A stretch of 42,326 bases of DNA from CAYGZM01 sp964354365 (GCA_964354365.1 CAYGZM010000013.1:1-42326), one strand, 5' to 3'; shown: positions 16,897-24,775, counted from the first letter of the stretch. Notes: a model not told the origin generated them from the letters alone. Program-made: numbers and translations.

Positions 16897-16987
16897 ACCA
16901 GCCCGCCATCGGTATTTGGTGTTCGAATCAGGAGTTAAGTATCAAGCAGCTTGGGCAGTCTCGATTATTCAGTGCCGCGTTTTTGGT

Positions 16988-17016
16988 TTGACGGGGTGGG
17001 TTGGTTTGGTTAGACT
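16988..17016 (+). promoter_or_regulatory. Promoter of the oxidoreductase operon (duplicated)
   Basis: TTGACG (16988-16993), a 17-base G-rich spacer and TAGACT (17011-17016). The same -35, -10 and spacer length occur inverted at 24127-24155. The predicted start near 17023 gives a leader of about 64 bases, the same as for the other copy. Conservation of both hexamers supports function. Confidence 0.6.
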
Positions 17017-17086
17017 TTATGGGCCGAGTTGTGTTGCCCGGCGGGCACTATTTGCAAATAAGGAGGTGTTAGTAAGGAGTCCGGCT

Positions 17087-18400
17087 ATGAAGGACCTCAA
17101 GAATACGTCGCGTCGAGGCTTTCTGAAAAAGGCGACGGGCATCGCTGTGGGGACGATTGGTTTTCCTTATATGGTCTCGGCGTCGGCGCTGGGTAAAGAC
17201 GGTAACATCGCGGCAAGCGAGCGGATAACAATCGGCTCTATCGCCGTGGGCGGGCGCGGCGGCTCACTGTTGAGCAACTTCCTGAATCTAAAGGACGCCC
17301 AGGTCGTAGCCGTCTGCGATGTCAAGAAGCCCAACCGCGACAACGGCCAGAAGATGGTCAACGATTATTACAAGACGACCGGCTGCGCATCATACTTCGA
17401 TTTCCGCGAGCTATGCGCCCGCGACGATATTGACGCGGCAGTGATCGCATCGAACGACCACTGGCACGTCCCGCACGCCCTCGAGGCGGTGCGCTCGGGC
17501 AAGGATGTCTATTGCGAGAAGCCGTTGGGTATGAGCGTCGAGCAGGGGCAGGTGCTCCGCCGGGAGGTCAATCGGTACAATCGCATCTTCCAGTTCGGCA
17601 CGCAGGAGCGCTCGAGCCGCAACTCGCGCTTTGTGTGCGAGATAGTCCGCAGCGGGCGAATCGGCAAAATCAAGAAAATCATTGTGGCCTCGCGCTACAG
17701 CATCGCAGCGGAGAGTTATCCGCCGATGCCTGTCCCGGGCTGGATCGACTACGACCTCTGGCTTGGGCCGGCCCCTTGGGCGCCCTATACGGCCAATCGA
17801 GTCAATAACAGCCATTGGTTTCACATCAGCGATTACGCGATTGGCTTCATCGCGGGCTGCGGCATCCATACTATCGACATCGCCACGTGGGGCAACGGCA
17901 CCGACCTGACCGGGCCGGTGGAAGTGGAGGGAACAGGTGAATTTCCGACCGACGGCCTGTGCGACTGCGCGACGGGCTGGGACGTCAATCTGCACTGGGC
18001 GAACGGTGTCGTGATGAACTTCACCGACGGCGAGAGAAATCCCCTGGGCGTGAAGTTTGAAGGCGCGGACGGCTGGGTGTTCGTCAAGGAAGAGCACTTA
18101 GGCGGCAAACCCGCCGCGAGCGCCGATTGGCTGCTCGAAAAGCCGCTTGCGCCTAATGAGGTGCATCTGCCGGTAAGTAACCATCACCAGCAGAATTTCT
18201 TAGACTGTGTAAAGAGCCGCGCCCGAACGGTCGCCCCGGTCGAGTCGGCGGTCCGGTCGGATACGCTTTGCCAGCTCAGTGACATTGCGATGCGGCTGGG
18301 ACGCAAGCTGCGGTGGGACCCGGATAAGGAGCAATTTGCCAACGACGCGCAGGCCAACCGGATGTTGTCCCGGCCGATGCGCAGTCCCTGGCGGCTTTGA
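17087..18400 (+). CDS. Tat-exported Gfo/Idh/MocA oxidoreductase (first)
   Basis: 437 residues. A Tat signal SRRGFLKK precedes a Rossmann fold (ITIGSIAVGGRGGS) and the catalytic-site motif EKP within DVYCEKPLGMS. The Gfo/Idh C-terminal domain follows (DYDLWLGPAPWAPYT, IHTIDIATWGNGTDLTGP). Such enzymes use a tightly bound nucleotide to oxidise or reduce sugars and fold before Tat export, so the site of action is periplasmic. The start is ATG at 17087 with AAGGAG upstream; the frame is open farther upstream but crosses the promoter. It is followed by a paralogue 77 bases downstream. With the DUF1080 and isomerase genes it suggests a 3-keto-sugar route, acting as dehydrogenase or reductase. Confidence 0.88.
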   Translation: MKDLKNTSRRGFLKKATGIAVGTIGFPYMVSASALGKDGNIAASERITIGSIAVGGRGGSLLSNFLNLKDAQVVAVCDVKKPNRDNGQKMVNDYYKTTGCASYFDFRELCARDDIDAAVIASNDHWHVPHALEAVRSGKDVYCEKPLGMSVEQGQVLRREVNRYNRIFQFGTQERSSRNSRFVCEIVRSGRIGKIKKIIVASRYSIAAESYPPMPVPGWIDYDLWLGPAPWAPYTANRVNNSHWFHISDYAIGFIAGCGIHTIDIATWGNGTDLTGPVEVEGTGEFPTDGLCDCATGWDVNLHWANGVVMNFTDGERNPLGVKFEGADGWVFVKEEHLGGKPAASADWLLEKPLAPNEVHLPVSNHHQQNFLDCVKSRARTVAPVESAVRSDTLCQLSDIAMRLGRKLRWDPDKEQFANDAQANRMLSRPMRSPWRL

Positions 18401-18402
18401 AC

Positions 18403-18437
18403 TGATTATTGATTATTGACTATTGATGATTGATTAG
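18403..18437 (+). repeat. Five tandem heptamers (TGATTAT type)
   Basis: Consecutive units TGATTAT, TGATTAT, TGACTAT, TGATGAT and TGATTAG lie between the two oxidoreductase genes, ending 41 bases before the second start. It is AT-rich in a GC-rich neighbourhood. No function is evident. Confidence 0.7.
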
Positions 18438-18477
18438 AGTTTCAGCAATTACCCAATTCGAATTGAGGAGTACCGTT

Positions 18478-19809
18478 ATGAGAAATAGAACAATTGATCG
18501 ACGGCAGTTCATAAGGCGGGCTGCCGGCACGGCTGTGGGCGCAGTTGGGTTTCCATACATAGTATCGTCGTCTGCGCTTGGCAACGCCGGGAGCGTCGCA
18601 GCCAGCGAGCGAATCGTCGTCGGCTGTGTCGGCGTCGGGCCCCAGGGCACCGGCGTTATGCAGAACTTCCTGGGCCAGAAAGACGCCCAGGTGGTGGCTA
18701 TCTGCGACGTCAAGAGCACCCGGCGCGACGAGGTCAAAAAGATTGTGAACGACCACTACAAAGACACCGGCTGCACGGCGTACAAGGACTTCCGCGAAAT
18801 GACGGCGCGTGACGACATCGACGTGATCCTCTCGGCAACGTGCGACCACTGGCACGTGCTGACGGCCCTGGCGGCTGTGCAGTCGGGCAAGGACGTCTAT
18901 CTCGAAAAACCGATGGGCCTGAGCGTTGAGCAGGACCAGGCGCTCCGCGCCGCGGTGCACCGGCACGGCAGAATCTTCCAATTCGGGACTCAGCAGCGCT
19001 CCGAGCGTAATTTCCGTTTTGCCTGCGAGCTGGCGCTGAACGGTCGGCTCGGAAAGCTCCACACAATCAACGTATGGTCTCCGGGCAGCAGCCAGGGCGG
19101 CGACCCGGCGCCTGTGCCGGCGCCGGAATGGCTCGACTACGAGATGTGGCTGGGGCCCGCGCCGTTCACGCCTTACACCAAGGACCGCTGCTCGAATGCG
19201 CTGTGGTGGTTTATCTCCGATTACGCCGTGGGCTTTATCGCCGGCTGGGGCATCCACCCCGTTGACATCGCATTCTGGGGCGGCGGAAAATTAGTGACCA
19301 CGCCCCTGACGGTCGAGGGCAAAGGGACCTGGCCCACCCAGGGCGTTTGCGATACGGCGATGAACTGGAACGTTGTCCTCAAATACGACAGCGGATTGAC
19401 GATGAACTTCACCGGCTGGCCCTGCCCGCAGGAATGGCGCGACCGCTACGGCAGAACGGACAGTCACGGCACCGCCTTTGAAGGCAGCAACGGCTGGGTC
19501 CACGTTGACCGCGCAGGCGTCAACGCAAATCCTAAGGAGCTGCTGGCGACCGAGCTCGGCCCCAATGACATCCGCCTGCCCGAAAGCGGCAACCACGTGC
19601 GAAACCTCCTCGATTGCGTCAAGACCAGGTCAAAGCCGGTCGCGAACATCGACGACGCCGTCCAGGGCGACATAATCTGCCAGATAAGCGACATCGCCAT
19701 CCGCCTGGAGCAGAAGCTGAAGTGGGACCCGAAGAAAGAGCAATTCCTGGACAACGACGCCGCCAACCGCAGGCTCAAACGCGCCATGCGGGCGCCGTGG
19801 AAACTGTAG
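18478..19809 (+). CDS. Tat-exported Gfo/Idh/MocA oxidoreductase (second)
   Basis: 443 residues, clearly a paralogue of the preceding protein. Tat signal DRRQFIRRAAG, Rossmann motif IVVGCVGVGPQGTGV, active-site EKP in DVYLEKPMGLS, and the shared C-terminal pattern DYEMWLGPAPFTPYT with GIHPVDIAFWGGG. The start is ATG at 18478 with GAGGAG 7 bases upstream. Pairs of these enzymes occur in the 3-keto glycoside pathway, where one oxidises the glycoside at C3 and the other reduces the 3-keto monosaccharide. Which is which cannot be told here. The 47-base gap to the DUF1080 gene indicates an operon. Confidence 0.88.
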   Translation: MRNRTIDRRQFIRRAAGTAVGAVGFPYIVSSSALGNAGSVAASERIVVGCVGVGPQGTGVMQNFLGQKDAQVVAICDVKSTRRDEVKKIVNDHYKDTGCTAYKDFREMTARDDIDVILSATCDHWHVLTALAAVQSGKDVYLEKPMGLSVEQDQALRAAVHRHGRIFQFGTQQRSERNFRFACELALNGRLGKLHTINVWSPGSSQGGDPAPVPAPEWLDYEMWLGPAPFTPYTKDRCSNALWWFISDYAVGFIAGWGIHPVDIAFWGGGKLVTTPLTVEGKGTWPTQGVCDTAMNWNVVLKYDSGLTMNFTGWPCPQEWRDRYGRTDSHGTAFEGSNGWVHVDRAGVNANPKELLATELGPNDIRLPESGNHVRNLLDCVKTRSKPVANIDDAVQGDIICQISDIAIRLEQKLKWDPKKEQFLDNDAANRRLKRAMRAPWKL

Positions 19810-19856
19810 GAGTAGAGAAGAAGATACTCAAACTGACCATTAAGGAGAAGAATCAG

Positions 19857-21185
19857 ATGACTAAGAAACTGTTTTTCGCAGTATTGGTTCTGAGCGTGCT
19901 CTGCATCGCTGCTCCGGCGGCGGAACAAAAGACCGAAATAGCCAAAAAAGACGGCTGGATAAGTCTCTTTGACGGGACGCTCAACGGCTGGAAGGCCAGC
20001 GAGAACAAGAGCACCTGGAGTGTAAAAGACGGTCTGCTCGTAACCGAAGGGCAGCGAAGCCACCTCTTTTACGTCGGACCCGTGCAGAACGCCGATTTTA
20101 CGAATTTCGAGTTCAAGGCCGAGATTAAGACCACGAAGGGCTCAAACTCCGGCATATACTTCCACACGGCCTACCAGGAAACAGACTGGCCCGCAAAAGG
20201 CTTTGAGGTCCAGGTCAACAATACCCACAGCGACCGCAAGAAGACCGGCGGGCTTTACGCCGTCGAAGACGTCCTGGACAATTCGCCCGCCAAGGACGGC
20301 GAATGGTTCACCGAGCAAATAATCGTTCAGGGCAGCAACGTCGTTATCAAAGTCAACGGCAAGACCACGGTGGATTGGACCGAGCCGCCGGGATTCCTCC
20401 ACAGTCAGTTCCCCGGGCGCAAGATCTCGCACGGCACGTTCGCCCTGCAGGGCCACGACCCCAACAGCGTGGTCTATTACAGAAGCATTATGGTAAAGCC
20501 TCTCCCGCCGCGAACGGCCGGCCCGCTGAAAGTCGCCGTCTTGACAGGCGGACACGACTTCGAGCGAAAACCCTTCTTTGAGATGTTCGACTCGTTCAAG
20601 GACGTCAAGTGGACCGAGATCCAGCTCAAAGACCACAGCGAGATATTCGAGGACATCGGCAACTGGGACTACGACGTGATCGTGATGTACAATATGACCG
20701 AGAACATCTCGCAGAAGCGTCAGGACAACTTCAAAAAGCTGCTCGACCGCGGCATCGGCCTGGTCTGCCTGCACCACAGCATGGGCGCGTTTCAGGGCTG
20801 GCCCGAATTCAGAAAAATCAGCGGCGGCAAATTCTACACCAAGCCCGCTGTCGAAGACGGCAAGGAAATCCGCGGCAGCACGTACATGCACGACATCGAT
20901 ATGGAGATCAAGATAGCCGACAAGTCCCACCCGATCACTCGCGGTATCGAAGACTTCAAGATACACGACGAAGGCTACAAGTACTGCGGCTTCGAGAAGG
21001 ATAATCACGTCCTGCTGACCGTTGACCACCCCGAAAGCGATAAGACGGTCGGCTGGGTCAGGCAATACGGCAGATCGAAGGTGTGCGGCATCCAGCTCGG
21101 CCACGACGGCAAAGCATACGCGGACCCGAACTTCCGCAAGCTCCTCTCGCGGGCGATTCAATGGTCCGCAGGCAGACTAAAATAG
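19857..21185 (+). CDS. Secreted DUF1080 (3-keto-glycoside cleaving type) plus ThuA-like protein
   Basis: 442 residues. A Sec-type signal peptide (MTKKLFFAVLVLSVLCIAAP) is followed by a DUF1080 jelly-roll domain (about 30-210; WISLFDGTLNGWKA, NSGIYFHT, GGLYAVEDV) and a ThuA-like domain (about 225-440; LKVAVLTGGHDFERKPFFEM, GIGLVCLHHSMGAF, GIQLGHDG). PF06439 members hydrolyse or eliminate 3-keto-glycosides. ThuA-type proteins are linked to 3-keto-trehalose metabolism. The start is ATG at 19857 with AAGGAG upstream. Two linked activities in one exported protein fit sequential processing of 3-keto sugars produced by the two upstream oxidoreductases. The fusion could equally combine catalytic and binding roles. 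Confidence 0.85.
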   Translation: MTKKLFFAVLVLSVLCIAAPAAEQKTEIAKKDGWISLFDGTLNGWKASENKSTWSVKDGLLVTEGQRSHLFYVGPVQNADFTNFEFKAEIKTTKGSNSGIYFHTAYQETDWPAKGFEVQVNNTHSDRKKTGGLYAVEDVLDNSPAKDGEWFTEQIIVQGSNVVIKVNGKTTVDWTEPPGFLHSQFPGRKISHGTFALQGHDPNSVVYYRSIMVKPLPPRTAGPLKVAVLTGGHDFERKPFFEMFDSFKDVKWTEIQLKDHSEIFEDIGNWDYDVIVMYNMTENISQKRQDNFKKLLDRGIGLVCLHHSMGAFQGWPEFRKISGGKFYTKPAVEDGKEIRGSTYMHDIDMEIKIADKSHPITRGIEDFKIHDEGYKYCGFEKDNHVLLTVDHPESDKTVGWVRQYGRSKVCGIQLGHDGKAYADPNFRKLLSRAIQWSAGRLK

Positions 21186-21357
21186 GCCCTTGCTCTGTTG
21201 AAAAGTTCAAGGTTAGGTCATTCCGAGCGGAGGCCCTTGGGGCCGAAGTCGAGGAATCTATTAAAAAACAGATTTCCCTTCGGGGCTCTGCGCTTTGCTC
21301 CGTGTCTCGGCTCGCTCGAAATGACAATTTACAAGGTTTTCAACAGAGCAACAGGCC
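21185..21357. repeat. Nested inverted repeat with GTCATTYCGAGCG core
   Basis: The outer arms are GGCCCTTGCTCTGTTGAAAA (21185-21204) and its near reverse complement (21337-21357), sharing 15 perfect bases. The inner arms are GTCATTCCGAGCG (21217-21229) and CGCTCGAAATGAC (21313-21325), matching 12/13. The element fills most of the gap between the DUF1080-ThuA gene, whose stop overlaps it by one base, and the next gene. It resembles a non-autonomous element inserted in a palindrome. Confidence 0.75.
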
Positions 21358-21401
21358 CTCGGCGAAACAGCCCACCGATAACGGCAAATGGGGCGTAGCT
21401 T

Positions 21402-22763
21402 ATGACGACTAAATCGTTGGCTGCATTCATTCTGGCGGCGATGGCTGTCCTGTTGCTTTGCTTTGACCGCGCCGGTGCCGCTGATGGAGCCAGGCCGATT
21501 CGGGTCCTTATCCTCAGCGGGCGCAACAACCACGATTGGCGGCAGACAACGCCCATACGGACATCGAGCGCCGCTCCAGCCCTGGACACGGCTCGCGGCG
21601 TCCTAAATGAGTTCAAGGCAAGAAGAATGCTTGGCAAAGGCGGAGAACCGGACTTCTGCGGGCTTGACCTTGGCAGTGCAGCGAAGACCGGCGACCGCGC
21701 TGAATTGCCCGACCTGTTCGCTCGAGATCCGAACGATCCGAACACGTATCGCCTGCGAAGTGGCATCGCCCTTGCCCGGCATCCGGAGCATTGGTGCAGT
21801 GGCGTTGTCTATTATGTTGCTGCAAAGAACCGGTACTATGTCTCGTCGGAGCCGGGCCATCCGGGCGGGAACCCCTTCTACGGGCCGTTCAATGGCAAGC
21901 CCTGGAAAAAGCTCGGCATCGCCGAGCCGAAGCCGAGCAAAGACAAGTATCGCTTCGCCATTTACCTTGTTGCCGAACCGGTTGACGCCGGCAGGCCCAA
22001 CGACGTCACGCTCGACGAGCTCCATCTTGCCCCGGACCCAGTTATCACCGAAAAGGACCTGCTCGGCTATGACTGGGACCGGCACACTCTCAAGCTGACG
22101 CCGGGCGTAAGAGAACGTATTCCTCCGCCGGGCGTCTGGGGCGTACCGTTCGTAATCGTCGCCGACGGCAGGCGGTGCTATCTCGGCGCCTTCTGGACGC
22201 ACCTCTCCTCCTATATGCCCAATCTGCCGGTCGCCTACGTTGACCCGATATCGGCACGCCTCGATTCGAAGGATTCAATCCATATCGAACCGCCGCCTAT
22301 CGCCGACGCCAACGACCCGCGAAGCGACCCTCGGATTCGCAAGGTCCTCGAAGCGCTCAACTTCGTATCGCCGAAGAAGGCGGCCGCACAGCCCAAGAGG
22401 ACCATTATGTCACTCGATGAGCAATTGGAGGTGCGTGTTGACGTCTCAGGCTGGACGCGCGATACGACCTTTGGCCGAGCGATAGACGACTTGAAGAATT
22501 CGGTCGATCCGCCGTTGAGACTGATTGTCCTCTGGAGGGATTTGTACGACAACGCCGGGATAGACCGGCAGACGCCGATAATGATGGATGGCATATCCGA
22601 TATTCCGCTTCGCGTCGCTTTGAGCTCTTTACTGATGGCTGTCACCGGCAGCCCCGGCCAGATCGGCTGCGTAATCGACGGCGGAGTCATCACCGTCGGA
22701 ACAAAGGACTCTCTTACTGAAAAGTGGCATACCCGCGTCTATGACATCCGCGACCTGCTCTGA
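21402..22763 (+). CDS. Chimeric secreted protein: ThuA N-terminal stub joined to unknown planctomycetal protein
   Basis: 453 residues. A signal peptide precedes RPIRVLILSGRNNHDWRQTTP, the exact opening of a ThuA-like domain. The fold then stops: the sequence continues as TSSAAPALDTARGVLNEF and a different domain (ITEKDLLGYDWDRHTLKLTP, FVIVADGRRCYLGAFWTHLS). The C-terminus (VRVDVSGWTRDTTFGRAIDD, VIDGGVITVGTK, YDIRDLL) resembles the STN/secretin-like repeats of planctomycete proteins. It appears to be an in-frame fusion of a truncated ThuA gene with an unrelated gene, made by deletion or recombination. An assembly join is an alternative. The ribosome binding site is weak. Whether it is functional is unclear. 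Confidence 0.6.
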   Translation: MTTKSLAAFILAAMAVLLLCFDRAGAADGARPIRVLILSGRNNHDWRQTTPIRTSSAAPALDTARGVLNEFKARRMLGKGGEPDFCGLDLGSAAKTGDRAELPDLFARDPNDPNTYRLRSGIALARHPEHWCSGVVYYVAAKNRYYVSSEPGHPGGNPFYGPFNGKPWKKLGIAEPKPSKDKYRFAIYLVAEPVDAGRPNDVTLDELHLAPDPVITEKDLLGYDWDRHTLKLTPGVRERIPPPGVWGVPFVIVADGRRCYLGAFWTHLSSYMPNLPVAYVDPISARLDSKDSIHIEPPPIADANDPRSDPRIRKVLEALNFVSPKKAAAQPKRTIMSLDEQLEVRVDVSGWTRDTTFGRAIDDLKNSVDPPLRLIVLWRDLYDNAGIDRQTPIMMDGISDIPLRVALSSLLMAVTGSPGQIGCVIDGGVITVGTKDSLTEKWHTRVYDIRDLL

Positions 22764-22811
22764 CAGGACGGAACGAAAGGGCCAATCGCCCCCAGGACAC
22801 AATTGATTATC

Positions 22812-22828
22812 GAGCATCGAGTATCGAG
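22812..22828 (+). repeat. Left 17-bp inverted repeat flanking DUF503 gene
   Basis: GAGCATCGAGTATCGAG. Its perfect reverse complement lies at 23122-23138, so the two copies bracket the DUF503 coding sequence. It is built of heptamer-like TCGAG units. Confidence 0.75.
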
Positions 22829-22835
22829 CACCGAA

Positions 22836-23120
22836 CTACGAGAACGTCTCTCTTTCGACCTGGGCGAGGTAGAATCGGCCGTCGTTGCGCATGAAAGTGA
22901 CGATGGAATCGAACTGCTGGTCGATAAATCGGCTGTCGTTACAGACTATCGCAATACCAATTACGGCGCTGGTCTTGCTGTCCTGGTGGTCAACCTCGGA
23001 AATCGAGATATTGAACCTGCTCTTGAGCCTGCCGATAAGACCCTTGACGATGCTGCGTTTGGCCTTGAGCGAGTCTATCCCCTGCATGTGCAGTTGCGCT
23101 GTCATCACGCCAACAAGCAT
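22836..23120 (-). CDS. DUF503 (YlxP-like) protein
   Basis: 94 residues: MLVGVMTAQLHMQG, SLKAKRSIVKGLIGRLKSRF and NISISEVDHQD match DUF503, a small ferredoxin-like-fold protein. In many bacteria it is encoded beside nusA, infB and rbfA. Here it stands alone among sugar genes. The start is ATG at 23120; an in-frame TTG at 23141 lies inside the flanking repeat. It is 24 bases downstream of the isomerase gene and probably co-transcribed. Perfect 17-bp inverted repeats bracket the gene. Function is unknown, with a ribosome-related role suggested for relatives. Confidence 0.8.
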   Translation of the reverse strand: MLVGVMTAQLHMQGIDSLKAKRSIVKGLIGRLKSRFNISISEVDHQDSKTSAVIGIAIVCNDSRFIDQQFDSIVTFMRNDGRFYLAQVERETFS

Positions 23121-23121
23121 T

Positions 23122-23138
23122 CTCGATACTCGATGCTC
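23122..23138 (-). repeat. Right 17-bp inverted repeat flanking DUF503 gene
   Basis: CTCGATACTCGATGCTC, the perfect reverse complement of 22812-22828. It sits immediately upstream of the DUF503 ATG and within 7 bases of the isomerase stop. Confidence 0.75.
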
Positions 23139-23144
23139 CAAACG

Positions 23145-24056
23145 TTATGCGGTTTGGCGCTTCTTTATGATCTCGTCGAGCAGTCTTCTGGTTGCGAGTA
23201 TTCCGCCAGCCTCGTTCAGTCGCGAGCCTTCGTACTCTATGCCGACGTAGCCGTGGTAGCCGGCGTCCAGAACGACGGCCATCATTTTATGATAGTCGAT
23301 CTTGGTCTCATTGCCCTTGTCGTCGAAGTCGTAGCTCTTGGCGCTGACGGCCCTGGCGTAGGGCATCAGCGTCTTGACGGCCTCGTAGCGGTCAATTTCA
23401 TCGGGGAAGTTGCCGAAGTCCGGCAGCGTCCCGCAGTTCGACAGACCGACCTTCTCCATCACGCCGGACAGCCACCTGGGGTCGGACGACAGGCCGCCGT
23501 GATTCTCGACCAGGACGTTGATCTTATAGCCGGCGGCAAACTTGCTCAAAGACCTCAGCCCGTCGGCGGCGAGCTTCTGCTGCTCTTCGTATGAACCTGC
23601 CGAGCTCGCGTTGACGCGGATTGAGTGACATCCGAGGTATTTGGCGGCCGCTACCCATTTGTAGTGATTCTCGACCGACGCGGCGCGCTTGGCCGAATCC
23701 GCGTCGCCGAGGTTGCCTTCGCCGTCGCACATAATCAGCAGCGCCTTGACGCCGTTGTCGGCTGCTCGCTTCTTCATTTCAGCCAGGTATTCGGTGTCCG
23801 TGGCCTTGTCCTTGAAGAACTGGTTGACGTACTCGACGGCATCGATCCCGAACTCGCTTGCGGTCTTGGCGAAATCGAGATTGTCCAGCTTCGGCTCCTG
23901 CTCGCCGCGAAGCCTTCTGTGCAGCGACCATTGAGCCAGCGAAATCTTGAACGGCTCGGCAGATCCGCCCCGCCCTGATTGAGGTAATCGGCATCCGTGC
24001 ATACAAAGACCGCCGGCCGCGCCGGCTCCCAACGCCAGAAATGTCCTTCGTTTCAT
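23145..24056 (-). CDS. Tat-exported sugar isomerase/epimerase-like TIM barrel protein
   Basis: 303 residues. The twin-arginine start MKRRTFLALGAGAAGG is followed by a Cys in MHGC, so it may be a Tat lipoprotein. The body matches the xylose-isomerase-like AP endonuclease 2 family: FKISLAQWSLHRRL, FGIDAVEYVNQFF, the metal-site Glu in INVLVENHGG, DFGNFP, and GYVGIEYEG. Relatives isomerise sugars, and in 3-keto-glycoside clusters they act as hydratases of 3-keto-glucal intermediates. The start is ATG at 24056 with GGAGG 5 bases upstream. It is convergent to the oxidoreductase operon but driven by a copy of the same promoter, so joint regulation is likely. The exact reaction is inferred. Confidence 0.85.
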   Translation of the reverse strand: MKRRTFLALGAGAAGGLCMHGCRLPQSGRGGSAEPFKISLAQWSLHRRLRGEQEPKLDNLDFAKTASEFGIDAVEYVNQFFKDKATDTEYLAEMKKRAADNGVKALLIMCDGEGNLGDADSAKRAASVENHYKWVAAAKYLGCHSIRVNASSAGSYEEQQKLAADGLRSLSKFAAGYKINVLVENHGGLSSDPRWLSGVMEKVGLSNCGTLPDFGNFPDEIDRYEAVKTLMPYARAVSAKSYDFDDKGNETKIDYHKMMAVVLDAGYHGYVGIEYEGSRLNEAGGILATRRLLDEIIKKRQTA

Positions 24057-24126
24057 TGTAGCCTCCATTCTAAAAGCCATTTTTTGGCAATTGCGCCTCC
24101 TTACAAAAACCAACTACGACCCACGA

Positions 24127-24155
24127 AGTCTAACCACCCCACCCCACCCCGTCAA
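24127..24155 (-). promoter_or_regulatory. Promoter of the isomerase gene (inverted copy of 16988-17016)
   Basis: Minus-strand TTGACG (24150-24155), a 17-base spacer made of repeated GGGGT units, and TAGACT (24127-24132). The predicted start near 24120 gives a leader of about 64 bases. The sequence TTTTGGTTTGACGGGGTGGG is shared with the oxidoreductase operon promoter. Confidence 0.6.
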
Positions 24156-24252
24156 ACCAAAACACGAGAATAGAAAGATATAGCTTGGCGGCACACGCAG
24201 TTGCTACGTCTGGTGATTTGGGTGGCGTGTAGTGCTGCAGAACAAGTAGCGG

Positions 24253-24400
24253 TCAGAAGCTGTATCGCAGGCCGGTGTAGATGTTTGTGTTGTTTTGGAG
24301 CTGGCCGAAGAAGGTGTTGCGGTAGTCGCCGAAGAAGATGTTGGCGCCAAGCTCCCAGGAGAGGTTGTCGTTGACCTGATCTGTCGATTTGGATCGTGCT
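24253..24400 (-). pseudogene. Outer-membrane-protein C-terminal remnant
   Basis: Reads QVNDNLSWELGANIFFGDYR, then FFGQLQNNTNIYTGLRYSF and a stop. The alternating pattern and terminal aromatic Phe are typical of the last strands of an outer-membrane beta-barrel. The frame is open upstream to 24540 but shows no barrel sequence there, so only the 3' end survives. A related decayed copy lies at 16780-16896. Confidence 0.6.
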
Positions 24401-24607
24401 CGTCGGGCCGGCGTAGCAACAACCATTACTACTGTGACCGACTTATAGTGCCTTAGTGAATAATTCGTTATCTTCTGCTTGAGTTCCGTTTTTACATCCA
24501 CCTGTAAACGTCTCGCCAAATTGTCATTCCCTCGGGCCAAAAATCAGGTCCACTCTAAGATTCCACTCCACGGCTCCGGCTTGTGCCGGATTCTTTCGGT
24601 ATGGCGT

Positions 24608-24775
24608 TCACCTTCCCGTTTTCTTGCCGCGCTCGCAGTGGTCATAGACACAATCCAACAGCTTAATTACGTTCTTGTTCTCGATTCGGCAGCACACCTT
24701 CGAGCCGTCACGTCTGGAGCTTAGAACGCCCTTGTCTTTCATCGTATTGAGGTCCTGGCTGGTTCTGGCTATTGT
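24608..24775 (-). pseudogene. ArsR-type regulator remnant
   Basis: About 55 codons reading QDLNTMKDKGVLSSRRDGSK, then VCCRIENKNVIKLLDCVYDHC, as in the recognition helix, wing and last helix of ArsR-family repressors. An in-frame stop just upstream removes the N-terminal half and no start is available. It is a truncated fossil of a regulator. Confidence 0.5.

Larger units (their letters stand above)
16637..17086. other. Divergent intergenic region with duplicated leader
   Basis: 450 bases between the alpha-galactosidase and the first oxidoreductase. It holds an outer-membrane-protein remnant (about 16780-16896) and a promoter (16988-17016), both with inverted counterparts near 24.1-24.4 kb. 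The long in-frame upstream extension of the oxidoreductase is not coding: it runs through these elements. Confidence 0.6.

Noticed and set aside
16724..17086. N-terminal extension of the first oxidoreductase
   Set aside because: It crosses a promoter and a gene remnant. The Tat signal begins at 17087 with a ribosome binding site.
18403..18437. Tandem heptamers considered as a CRISPR or iteron array
   Set aside because: The units are directly adjacent with no spacers, and no cas or replication gene is nearby.
20142..21161. 339-codon minus-strand open frame opposite the DUF1080-ThuA gene
   Set aside because: Long antisense frames are expected in GC-rich coding DNA. The sense protein has clear domains and a ribosome binding site.
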